Source of the DNA: Parcubacteria group bacterium SW_6_46_9
GTDB taxonomy: Bacteria; Patescibacteriota; Minisyncoccia; Phycocordibacterales; SW-6-46-9
Length of the DNA: 19,817 nt
Assembly: GCA_003022255.1 (NCBI GenBank)
Contig: PXPA01000052.1
Location: forward strand, 1-19,817
Direction: 5' to 3'
Shown: positions 7,306-13,896 of the stretch, piece by piece
How the letters are laid out: each line of letters begins with the position of its first letter
Position numbering within the stretch: position 1 is the first letter of the stretch
Made by a program: the position numbers and the translations under genes
Notes under the pieces: generated by a model
Databases searched by the model: none
Told to the model about the DNA's origin: nothing
Seen by the model: the letters and a program-made list of their open reading frames with translations, nothing else

Positions 7306-7872
7306 ATGAAAAAGCTTGTTCTTATTATCGTCGGTACCCTCCTGTTTTCGGTTCCCGTTCGCGGACAAACCAGTGTCGTAGCTGGTGGAGAAATGCTGGC
7401 GCCGACGTCTGAAAGCCCGGCAAAGCTTGTCAACCTCTATCCCACCCATCAGTTCACTGATAGCTGGGGTATGTGGTTGTTCGCTGGGGTAACACCGCAG
7501 TGGGCAGAGATGCTGGCGGGTCCGCTCTACTCTCAGTCATTTGCTGAGGGTGATGGGTTTGCCCAGTTCGGTATTGGCGCCGGGTTTGAGCAGCCGGCTT
7601 TTACCCCGCGAGTCGCCGGGTCGGTTTTTCTCAAGTACCAAAAACTGACATTTTTTGGCTTTCTTGAGTACTCAGAACCGACTGGCCGTTGGCATCAAGC
7701 TATCCTGCTGTACCGGTTTAAAAGCTGGAAGGCCGGATTGATGTCACAGGGGCTGCGCGGCGCAGGGCCACGAATTGAGTTTGACGTACCAAAGACCCCG
7801 ATCACAGCATGGGGTGCGTACGTTAAGGGTGGTTCGTGGCAACCGCTCGTCGGGATTCAGCTGAAGCTCTGA
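7306..7872 (+). CDS. Secreted protein, beta-rich, unknown function
   Basis: 188 residues from ATG 7306. Seen: a clear signal peptide (MKKLVLIIVGTLLFSVPVRG, residues 1-20) followed by a Gly- and aromatic-rich sequence with alternating patterns (WGMWLFAGVTPQW, FGIGAGFEQ, LTFFGFLEYSEP, AWGAYVKGG, PLVGIQLKL) suggesting beta-strands, reminiscent of small beta-barrel proteins. An outer-membrane barrel would be odd if the cell is a monoderm. A GTG at 7204 would add 34 residues before the signal peptide and is less likely as translation start, though a -10 sits 8 nt before it. Base composition is distinctly G+C-richer than the genes on either side. Under the probable TrmB-site operator. Family not recognised. 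Confidence 0.75.
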   Translation: MKKLVLIIVGTLLFSVPVRGQTSVVAGGEMLAPTSESPAKLVNLYPTHQFTDSWGMWLFAGVTPQWAEMLAGPLYSQSFAEGDGFAQFGIGAGFEQPAFTPRVAGSVFLKYQKLTFFGFLEYSEPTGRWHQAILLYRFKSWKAGLMSQGLRGAGPRIEFDVPKTPITAWGAYVKGGSWQPLVGIQLKL

Positions 7873-8113
7873 AATGGGCGGCGGAGTTACTGCACTCCGG
7901 GCAACATAAGCGCCGACTTCCGCTTTACGGAATATCGGCAAAACGCAGTCGGCCACTCACGTGACGGCTGACATTACCATCACGTGCGGTTTGCAGAAGA
8001 CCGACCGGTTCTCGCCAGTAACTTCTGCTTTCTTTCCTGTTTATCACAGATTTTGATAAGCAGGAACAGAGAATCGCACATTCACAATCAATGAACCAAC
8101 CCATAATATTGTC
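7873..8113. other. Intergenic stretch with a 13-bp hairpin
   Basis: No gene seen. It contains a strong stem-loop: arms 8034-8046 and 8054-8066 (TTCCTGTTTATCA / TGATAAGCAGGAA, one T-G wobble) with a 7-nt loop. There is no T tract, so it is not an obvious terminator; it ends 14 nt before the -35 of the next gene and could be an operator or a 3' end stabiliser. Confidence 0.5.
8081..8109 (+). promoter_or_regulatory. Promoter TTCACA-N17-TAATAT, leaderless start
   Basis: TTCACA (8081-8086, one mismatch to TTGACA) and TAATAT (8104-8109), or the overlapping CATAAT (8102-8107), which is 6 nt from the ATG at 8114. Confidence 0.5.
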
Positions 8114-8512
8114 ATGCAAGGACTAAAGAATGATTTTGCGGCGGAGGAAATGAAATTTGTGGTTGCTCGCGAAGGTAATAATCGCCCAGCTCTATTCACT
8201 GCAGAATGTAAAGAGGGAAGCAACAAAGTAAAGCATAGAGAGCTTACTAGCGAAAAAGCTATACTCGGTGGCGCTCGGATGCAAATACGACCCCGAAAAA
8301 ACAAGGAAAACGAGAAGTACTTGTTTGTGTTTGGAGCAAGCAAAGACTTTGGGCTACCACCCAAGGAAAAGATGCAAAAGATAGTGCTTGAGGTAGCAAA
8401 AGAGTATTCTGAATTAACATTAGTATCTTTCAGAGCTCATGATAAAGAAGAGCCAGAGTGGTGGGTTCGTGAGAAAGATACAACCGAATGGTCGAGGTAT
8501 GAGTCGAGCTGA
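8114..8512 (+). CDS. Hypothetical protein, 132 residues
   Basis: Not recognised. Small soluble, very charged protein with no membrane segment or signal. Seen: an N-terminal part with strands (EEMKFVVAREG, PALFTAECKEG), a basic middle (MQIRPRKNKENEKY), a helix (KEKMQKIVLEVAKEYSEL) and a Trp-rich acidic C-terminus (EEPEWWVREKDTTEWSRYE). No Cys or His clusters that would suggest metal binding. A promoter directly upstream and a strong terminator downstream make it a likely single-gene transcript. Lower G+C than the preceding gene. Confidence 0.65.
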   Translation: MQGLKNDFAAEEMKFVVAREGNNRPALFTAECKEGSNKVKHRELTSEKAILGGARMQIRPRKNKENEKYLFVFGASKDFGLPPKEKMQKIVLEVAKEYSELTLVSFRAHDKEEPEWWVREKDTTEWSRYESS

Positions 8513-8585
8513 GTTGATGGAGTTAACCACATTTTATGAACCAAAAGACGTTGCCCTGCTCACAAGCGAGTGTGGCGCTAAATCT

Positions 8586-8658
8586 GCGAAAACAGTTTTC
8601 GCGCGGTTCTGTCAAAACCGCAACCCGGCAGCCGAACGCACGGCTGTCGGGTTTTTTT
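8586..8658 (+). terminator. Three stacked hairpins ending in a Rho-independent terminator
   Basis: Hairpin 1 GCGAAAAC-A-GTTTTCGC (8586-8602), hairpin 2 GCGGTT...AACCGC (8603-8621), hairpin 3 with 12-bp arms ACCCGGCAGCCG / CGGCTGTCGGGT (8623-8652, one G-T wobble) followed by seven T's. Hairpin 3 is a textbook terminator for the gene at 8114; the two abutting stems upstream are unusual. Confidence 0.85.
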
Positions 8659-8852
8659 CGTGTCGATATGCAATCTTTTGGATAAAAACCAATACACCGC
8701 AATTAAGACCAAACCCTTAAGTTTTAACTTTGTGTTGCAATTATGTATAGAAAATACATACTAAGTGAGACTGCGGTGCATTTTGTGGCTGTCGGAGCTC
8801 ACAGCGGACTTTACGGGTGATATTTCAGGACTGCTTGAGGCTGTACAAAAAA
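8659..8852. other. Intergenic stretch, little content
   Basis: No gene seen. It holds a small stem-loop TATGTAT-AGAAA-ATACATA (8742-8760) that could end the convergent M32 transcript weakly; otherwise nothing recognisable. Confidence 0.4.
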
Positions 8853-10358
8853 CTATATGTCGTACAAACCCCTGTACTTATCTTCGATGTACTGCTTGAA
8901 GGCATCGGTTTTTAGTGGCTCGCCGGTGACGTTTTCAATGAGATCTTCTGTCTTGTAACGCATTCCTTCTTTGTGGATATTGTCTTGCAGCCAGGACAGA
9001 ATTTCGTCAAACGTACCGTTGGATAACTGCTCGTCTACAGTATCAATTTCTTCCCGGATGGTTGCATCCAGCTTTGCGGCATACAGATTGCCGAATGTAT
9101 AGGTTGGGAAGTACCCAAAAGAGCCCTGCGACCAGTGGATGTCTTGCAATACTCCCTGCTTATTATTTGGCACCTCAATTCCAAGGTATTCTTCATACTT
9201 TTTATTCCAGGCGGCCGGTAGATTCTCGACTGCTAGGCCTTCTTCTATAAGCGCTTTCTCCAGCTCAAAGCGAATTATTATATGGAGATTGTATGTAACC
9301 TCATCCGCTTCGGTGCGAATGAGTGATGGCTCAACCGTATTGAGTTCTCGATAAAGATTGTCCGTTGTAAGTTCATCAGAGACGCTTTGCAGATTTTCTT
9401 GCATCTGCCTCGTCAGCCACTTTGTGAAAGGTTGGCTACGGCCAATATGATTTTCCCACAGGCGAGACTGCGATTCATGGATACCCAGTGACGGTTCGCG
9501 AGCTAGCGGGGTTCCGTAATTTTTGTCCGGCAGGCCCTGCTCGTAGAGTCCGTGCCCCATTTCATGCAGAGTGAATGAAAGCGAGCTGAGCAGATCACTT
9601 TTGTCATACCGGGTTGTAATTCGCACGTCTTGTGAGCCGAGTGTAAACGGGTGAGTGCTGGCATCTAGTCGGCCGGCCTGAAAATCATAACCGAACTTTT
9701 CCAGGATTTCTTTATTAAAAGCTTTCTGGTCCTCTTTTCTGATTTCCTTTCCGGTGATTGAGTGGGTAATATCAAGGCTTTGATCACTAACTTTATCAAT
9801 AAGCGGAACCAAAAAATCTCGAAGGTCAGAAAACAATTTTTCAGTCTTTTCGGTAGACATACCGGGCTCGAAACCATCTAAAAGCGGATCATACGGGGTG
9901 GTTTCAAACTCTAAATACTCTGCCTTTTTCCGCTGCATGTCCACAATTTCTTCTAAGGTCGGCCCAAACTGCAAGAAGTCATTATTGGCTCGAGCTTTCC
10001 TCCACACGTCTTGAGCTTCTGACGTTAGCTGGCTAAGATTACGCACAAACTCCTCAGACAGTTTAGCCTCCCGCTCGTATTCTCGCCACGTTTCGCGTAC
10101 AATCACTGCTTCATCTTCAGATAAACCACCGTCTTTTCTCGCTGCATTGAGGTCAGAAAGCAAGTTGTTTTCATCTAATGCTAACGTTTTCTGGTGTATC
10201 AAACCGGATAGTTCCGAGATGGATTCAGCTCGATGCTTCGAACCAGACTCGGGCATGTAAACTTCTCTGTCCCATGACATTAGTTTTGATGCGTGCCCTA
10301 AATTAGCAATCTCTTTTAGTTTCTCATCTAACGTTTCGAGTTTCTTGTTTGTATTCAT
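8853..10358 (-). CDS. M32 family metallocarboxypeptidase (carboxypeptidase Taq type)
   Basis: 501 residues, the usual family length. Zinc carboxypeptidase releasing C-terminal residues from peptides in the cytoplasm. Seen: WDREVYMPESGSKHRAE near 29-45, HPF at 236-238, zinc motif HEMGH at 265-269, HESQSR at 294-299 supplying the third ligand Glu295, RTEADEVTYNLHIIIRFE at 348-365 and IHWSQGSFGYFPTY at 407-420. All M32 signatures are present and intact. No signal peptide. The M29 aminopeptidase gene ends 40 nt upstream on the same strand, so the two are probably one transcript devoted to peptide breakdown. Confidence 0.97.
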   Translation of the reverse strand: MNTNKKLETLDEKLKEIANLGHASKLMSWDREVYMPESGSKHRAESISELSGLIHQKTLALDENNLLSDLNAARKDGGLSEDEAVIVRETWREYEREAKLSEEFVRNLSQLTSEAQDVWRKARANNDFLQFGPTLEEIVDMQRKKAEYLEFETTPYDPLLDGFEPGMSTEKTEKLFSDLRDFLVPLIDKVSDQSLDITHSITGKEIRKEDQKAFNKEILEKFGYDFQAGRLDASTHPFTLGSQDVRITTRYDKSDLLSSLSFTLHEMGHGLYEQGLPDKNYGTPLAREPSLGIHESQSRLWENHIGRSQPFTKWLTRQMQENLQSVSDELTTDNLYRELNTVEPSLIRTEADEVTYNLHIIIRFELEKALIEEGLAVENLPAAWNKKYEEYLGIEVPNNKQGVLQDIHWSQGSFGYFPTYTFGNLYAAKLDATIREEIDTVDEQLSNGTFDEILSWLQDNIHKEGMRYKTEDLIENVTGEPLKTDAFKQYIEDKYRGLYDI

Positions 10359-10398
10359 GTTTCTGTTTGTCCGTTACAATTAAAAAAGCCGGAATAAT

Positions 10399-11613
10399 TT
10401 ATATCTGAAACTGACCGTCTTCATAAATTACTTTCTCCGTGCTGCATTTGAGTGTGGCAGTGGCGGTGCGCGGCTCGGTGGACACGATGTCGGTGTGGAC
10501 TGCTGAGTCGTTGAACCCAAGCTCTTCCCACTTGTCGTCTGATGGGTTGCTTGGGTCGCCGTCATAGCAGTCTTTGTACGCCCGGCCTAAAGCAATGTGG
10601 GTATTGCCGTGCTCTGCGCCCATATTCTCATCATAAAGCGTTTCGGCCATGAACTGGCCAATTCGGGAGAAACGTTTGTCGGTAAGAGAAAACTCACCAA
10701 CCTTATCAGCGTTTTCTGTTTTTAGCATATTTAAAAGCACGTCTTCATTTTTGTCAGCGCTGGCTTCAACAACCTTACCGTCTTCAAATTCTAGCTGGAT
10801 GCCGGAAATTAAATTGCCGTACCGGTAAAGCGGCTGGTTAAAGGCGATAGTCCCTTCAGTTCCCCGCCAGTCCGGTGAGGTGAATATTTCGTAACTGGGA
10901 ATATTGTTTCCACTGCCGCCACGCCAGACTCGCTTTTCTCCGTTTTTTATCCTTAGATCGATATTCTCAGCCTCAACATGAACCGACTCAATTGGTAGTT
11001 CGTTCAGCTTATTGCGGATTTCCTGGATTTTTGCCTGCATGTCTTCCCATTCGGCAATCGGGTCGTCTTGGTCAAGATAGCAGGCGGAGATAATTTCCTG
11101 CCAGTACTCTTTTAAGCTCATATCTGCCTCATCTGCTCCCGCTTTGGTTCCGTACATTGCCAACGTCCAAGTAAACTTGCCTTTGTTTTCTTTTTCTCTG
11201 CGCCAGTCTAAGTACGGTTTCATCGCTTGGCTACGGCGCATCATTTGTTTTGAGTCAATGTCTTCTAAGGCATGTTTGTCTGTTTGGCCCCGAATTGCAA
11301 TTGAGTGATCAATTTCTTCAACCAGACCGCGGTAATAGTCTTCGGGAAAATACTCAATTTGCTTATCGCTGGCATGTGTGTAAAAATCTTCTTTAGTATT
11401 TATGCCGCCTCTCACGTTTGGTCGATACGAACCAATAATATGGCCACCGCTTTTCAGTACCGCTTTGCGCAGTTCGGCATACAGCGGCTTGGCAATTTCT
11501 GGACAGCGAATGCGGACAACATCACCATTATCAATACCCTCACCTTCATTTAAGGCGAAATTAACAAGTAAATTAGCATACCTCTCCAGAATGTCTTGGT
11601 CTGGTTGATACAT
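10399..11613 (-). CDS. M29 family aminopeptidase (thermophilic metalloprotease type)
   Basis: 404 residues, family length. Releases N-terminal amino acids using a two-metal centre. Seen: an N-terminal domain (about 1-200) and a metal-binding C-terminal domain with NNIPSYEIFTSPDWRGTEG (Glu242), VGEFSLTDKRFSRI (Glu307), GNTHIALGRAY (His339) and SAVHTDIV (His373, Asp375), corresponding to the known Glu/Glu/His/His/Asp ligand set. The family's usual small residue ahead of HIALG is a Thr here. No signal peptide. It lies upstream of the M32 gene (40-nt gap) and 32 nt downstream of the DksA-like gene, all on the same strand. Confidence 0.96.
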   Translation of the reverse strand: MYQPDQDILERYANLLVNFALNEGEGIDNGDVVRIRCPEIAKPLYAELRKAVLKSGGHIIGSYRPNVRGGINTKEDFYTHASDKQIEYFPEDYYRGLVEEIDHSIAIRGQTDKHALEDIDSKQMMRRSQAMKPYLDWRREKENKGKFTWTLAMYGTKAGADEADMSLKEYWQEIISACYLDQDDPIAEWEDMQAKIQEIRNKLNELPIESVHVEAENIDLRIKNGEKRVWRGGSGNNIPSYEIFTSPDWRGTEGTIAFNQPLYRYGNLISGIQLEFEDGKVVEASADKNEDVLLNMLKTENADKVGEFSLTDKRFSRIGQFMAETLYDENMGAEHGNTHIALGRAYKDCYDGDPSNPSDDKWEELGFNDSAVHTDIVSTEPRTATATLKCSTEKVIYEDGQFQI

Positions 11614-11645
11614 AGATAGTTTTATTTAACTTCTAACTTCTTATA

Positions 11646-12050
11646 TTACGCATCTGTGTCCGGATACAGCGGTTCGAGTTGGTCGGTGTGTTCAACGTGG
11701 GCGCGAGCGGCTGGGCTAGCCTCAAGCCGGGCTTTGGAAATTTCTTGGCCGGACACCTCACATATGCCATACCCAGTGTCAGCTTTGCCGTTAATTTTAT
11801 TTAGTGCATGGTCTACCTCTGCTAGCCGCGCCTCTAAATCACCCAAAATAGCTGCGTCTTCTTCGTACTGCTCAATTTCATCAGACAGTACATTGGAATC
11901 TGATTCCAGAACATTTAGATCTTTTTTTACCGCCTCCCAGTCTTTCGGATTGTCCGGGCTAATTCGGCCAAGGCGTGCTAAGTCTTTTTGAAGTTCTTGC
12001 TTTTCTTCTTGTAATTTTTGTTTAAAATGATCTGTATCAATGTGTGTCAT
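11646..12050 (-). CDS. DksA/TraR-like protein with altered zinc finger
   Basis: 134 residues from ATG 12050. Seen: two long helices forming the coiled-coil (about 5-90) and a C-terminal zinc-finger-like module YGICEVSGQEISKARLEASPAARAHVEH. DksA-type proteins reach into the RNA polymerase secondary channel. Compared with Cys4 DksA, positions are C97, S100, H118, H121: the second Cys is Ser and the last two are His, with the normal 18-residue spacing between the two halves. The coiled-coil tip region contains DNPKD/LNVLESDSN. An ATG six codons upstream (12068) is possible, but TAATAT lies 8 nt before 12050 and homologous proteins start at the shorter form. Role as a polymerase regulator is inferred from family only. 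Confidence 0.8.
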   Translation of the reverse strand: MTHIDTDHFKQKLQEEKQELQKDLARLGRISPDNPKDWEAVKKDLNVLESDSNVLSDEIEQYEEDAAILGDLEARLAEVDHALNKINGKADTGYGICEVSGQEISKARLEASPAARAHVEHTDQLEPLYPDTDA

Positions 12051-12058
12051 ACACTTTA

Positions 12059-12064
12059 ATATTA
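12059..12064 (-). promoter_or_regulatory. Possible -10 (TAATAT) of the DksA-like gene
   Basis: TAATAT on the minus strand, 4 of 6 consensus matches, 8 nt before the ATG at 12050; fits the near-leaderless pattern seen at other genes here. Confidence 0.3.
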
Positions 12065-12222
12065 CCATTGATACGGTTAGTTTGCAGTAAGGCCGCTCCA
12101 GCCCCCTCCCTGTTGATTACTGGATACATGTATGCTTATCTTTGTTTATTGTGATCTGATGGTACAATCTAACAAATTACAAAATATAAAGCCTCATAAA
12201 TTATTTAATTGAACCAATTTCT

Positions 12223-12516
12223 ATGGTAAATCCAGAAAAGCCACCAACAAGCGGACAAGGCTCTGAATCTTCCGAAAAACAAGAAGATGAGTCGATTCTT
12301 GACTCCGCCTCTCACGAAAAGAAACAAAAAGAAATCAAAGAAAGCGACTTAGAGGAGGCGGAGCTAACAAACGGAACAGAAAAGCCGGGCCAACAGTTGT
12401 CTTCTCCGTGGTCACAGTTATCAGATGAGGCTAAAGATGTCATCAAAGACCGAATGACCCAAAAGCAAAAAAAGGAGGCCCAACAAAAGTCTCACCCTGA
12501 ACAGGGTGACGAATAA
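12223..12516 (+). CDS. Small charged, probably disordered protein
   Basis: 97 residues, family not recognised. Dominated by Glu, Lys, Gln and Ser with almost no hydrophobic core (SEKQEDESILDSASHEKK; MTQKQKKEAQQKSHPEQGDE). One amphipathic stretch SPWSQLSDEAKDVIKDRM (about 61-78) could be a helix or a short binding motif. No signal, membrane segment or Cys. A TACAAT at 12163-12168 is a possible -10 about 55 nt upstream. It is the only plus-strand gene between two minus-strand groups. The ATG is supported by a purine-free AT-rich leader only. Confidence 0.65.
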   Translation: MVNPEKPPTSGQGSESSEKQEDESILDSASHEKKQKEIKESDLEEAELTNGTEKPGQQLSSPWSQLSDEAKDVIKDRMTQKQKKEAQQKSHPEQGDE

Positions 12517-12537
12517 ATTGCTAGTTATAGGGGTACA

Positions 12538-13044
12538 TTAAGAAATAAGATAACGATCCGTGTCTTCATCGAGATCAATAAAGTCATCAGCAATCTCTAC
12601 AAGGTCGCTAGATGAAGACTTGCGGAAAGAAATAACCTCAACCTGACAGCCCTCATTTAACTGCAGATACTCAACGAGGGTGGTAAAATCTCCGTCACCG
12701 GTAACAAGGACTACCGCATCTAGTCGCGGGGCCATTTTAATTGCATCAACAGCAAGACCAACATCCCAGTCCGCCTTCTTGGCTCCTCCGGAGAAAACCT
12801 GCAGATCCTTCACGCGAGTTTCAATGCCCATTTTCTCAAGAGCCTCGAAAAATCCCTGCTCTTCCCCGGACTCTGTTGCAATAACGTAGGCTATTGCTCG
12901 AACTAACTGGCGGTCGGACACGGCATCTTCTAAGACGTTGTCAAAATTTACTTTCGCACTGTAGAGATGTTTTGCTGAATGGTAAAGGTTCTGGGTATCA
13001 ATGAATACGCCCACACGCTGGGCAGGGTGTTTGATTGAAGACAT
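12538..13044 (-). CDS. NYN-domain (LabA/PIN-like) putative ribonuclease
   Basis: 168 residues. NYN proteins have a PIN-like fold with an acidic metal-binding site and are thought to cleave RNA. Seen: VGVFIDTQNLYHSAK at 11-25 (Asp16, Asn19), KKADWDVGLAVDAI at 89-102 (Asp92, Asp94, Asp100), and VVLVTGDGDFTTLVEYL at 111-127 (Asp117, Asp119), which is the complete NYN signature. The C-terminus is acidic (EIADDFIDLDEDTDRYL). The gene follows rpsO by 64 nt on the same strand with an AT-rich gap; it may be cotranscribed or have its own weak promoter. Target RNA unknown. Confidence 0.9.
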   Translation of the reverse strand: MSSIKHPAQRVGVFIDTQNLYHSAKHLYSAKVNFDNVLEDAVSDRQLVRAIAYVIATESGEEQGFFEALEKMGIETRVKDLQVFSGGAKKADWDVGLAVDAIKMAPRLDAVVLVTGDGDFTTLVEYLQLNEGCQVEVISFRKSSSSDLVEIADDFIDLDEDTDRYLIS

Positions 13045-13108
13045 AAAAAATAATTAACGTAAGTAATAAAAAAGGTCGGGAAAATATTGCAAAAGCAGTA
13101 ACAATTCT

Positions 13109-13429
13109 TTATTCTTCTGTTTCTTTCGCAGCTGCTGTTGCTTGTTTTCGTTGCGATTCAAGGTCTTTCAGATCGAACTCTTCAGCAACGTTTTGGTACG
13201 CGTCAGGATCATCATCAATTAAGTATTTGATTTGCTTACGACGCTTTTCAACCATTCGTAACAATCCTTTCCGCGAGGCCTTGTCCTTGGGATTATCCTC
13301 CAAGTGGTCACTGAGTTCATTAATACGGCGGGTTAACAAGGCAATCTGAGCTTCCGGAGAGCCGGTATCATCTTCATGCCGACGTGTTTTTTTGATCGTA
13401 TTTGTTTTTTTGCGTTTTGTTAATGCCAT
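13109..13429 (-). CDS. rpsO: 30S ribosomal protein S15
   Basis: 106 residues from ATG 13429. Binds 16S rRNA and helps build the small-subunit platform. Seen: the signature HEDDTGSPEAQIALLTRRI (about 18-36) and HLEDNPKDKASRKGLLRMVEKR (about 42-63). The normal protein is about 89 residues; here the C-terminus is extended by a Lys/Glu/Ala-rich tail after YQNVAEEFDLK. A start seven codons upstream (13450, MCYSCFA) is possible in frame but does not resemble the family, whose N-terminus matches MALTKRKK. The roughly 250 nt upstream hold inverted repeats that may form a structured leader; S15 represses its own translation through such leaders in other bacteria. Confidence 0.95.
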   Translation of the reverse strand: MALTKRKKTNTIKKTRRHEDDTGSPEAQIALLTRRINELSDHLEDNPKDKASRKGLLRMVEKRRKQIKYLIDDDPDAYQNVAEEFDLKDLESQRKQATAAAKETEE

Positions 13430-13810
13430 TGCAAAGCAAGAGTAACACAAAATTAACGTATTTCATAATCATCAAAACATTCACAGACAACGTAAACGTA
13501 TTACAGATACCATTTACATGTGATGCCATTAGCCTCACTTAGGGCACAAGACGGTCGTGCTCAATCCCCTACATGCTTTAATTGTCGATTTATCCAGGTC
13601 TTAAAGACACTTATCCACACAAGCGAGCTTTACATGTCTTTTATAGTGTCTACACTAGATAGTAGACCGATATAAAATGTCTTTTAGGTACTTATATCGG
13701 CATGTTCTTTCCGACAACCTGCAGCAAGCTATTTAGTTTGTTGTATACGGCTGTGGCAACTACACCCTTATTTATTCTCCTTTTGAAAATTGTTGTTAAC
13801 TTCTCTATCC
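13430..13810. other. Long intergenic region upstream of rpsO with inverted and direct repeats
   Basis: No gene seen. It holds CCGATATAA/TTATATCGG arms (13667-13675, 13692-13700), a GTCTAC/GTAGAC pair just before it, ATGTCTTTTA twice (13634-13643, 13677-13686; 43-nt period), and a perfect DnaA-box sequence TTATCCACA at 13611-13619. It could contain a structured rpsO leader or a small RNA read on the minus strand; I do not recognise 6S, SRP, RNase P or tmRNA motifs. Confidence 0.45.
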
Positions 13811-13813
13811 GAT

Positions 13814-13836
13814 AAAACGCCCACTAAGGGCGTTTT
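13814..13836 (-). terminator. Terminator after the CCA-adding enzyme gene
   Basis: AAAACGCCC (13814-13822) and GGGCGTTTT (13828-13836) form a 9-bp stem with a 5-nt loop; read on the minus strand the 3' side is TTTT followed by ATC. It is the second of two stems after the gene. Confidence 0.75.
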
Positions 13837-13879
13837 GTTATATGTGTAACTACAAATTCAAGTTACACATATAATAAAA
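13833..13879 (-). repeat. Long stem-loop overlapping the terminator
   Basis: Perfect 13-bp arms TATATGTGTAACT / AGTTACACATATA (13839-13851, 13861-13873) that extend to about 19 bp with one G-T wobble, using the TTTT of the neighbouring terminator stem. The two stems cannot both be complete at once. Confidence 0.65.
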
Positions 13880-13896
13880 CCTCTTTAGATTGTGTG

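Noticed and set aside
13045..13056. Leaderless promoter for the NYN gene
   Set aside because: TAATTA 6 nt upstream matches TATAAT poorly; the region is simply AT-rich.
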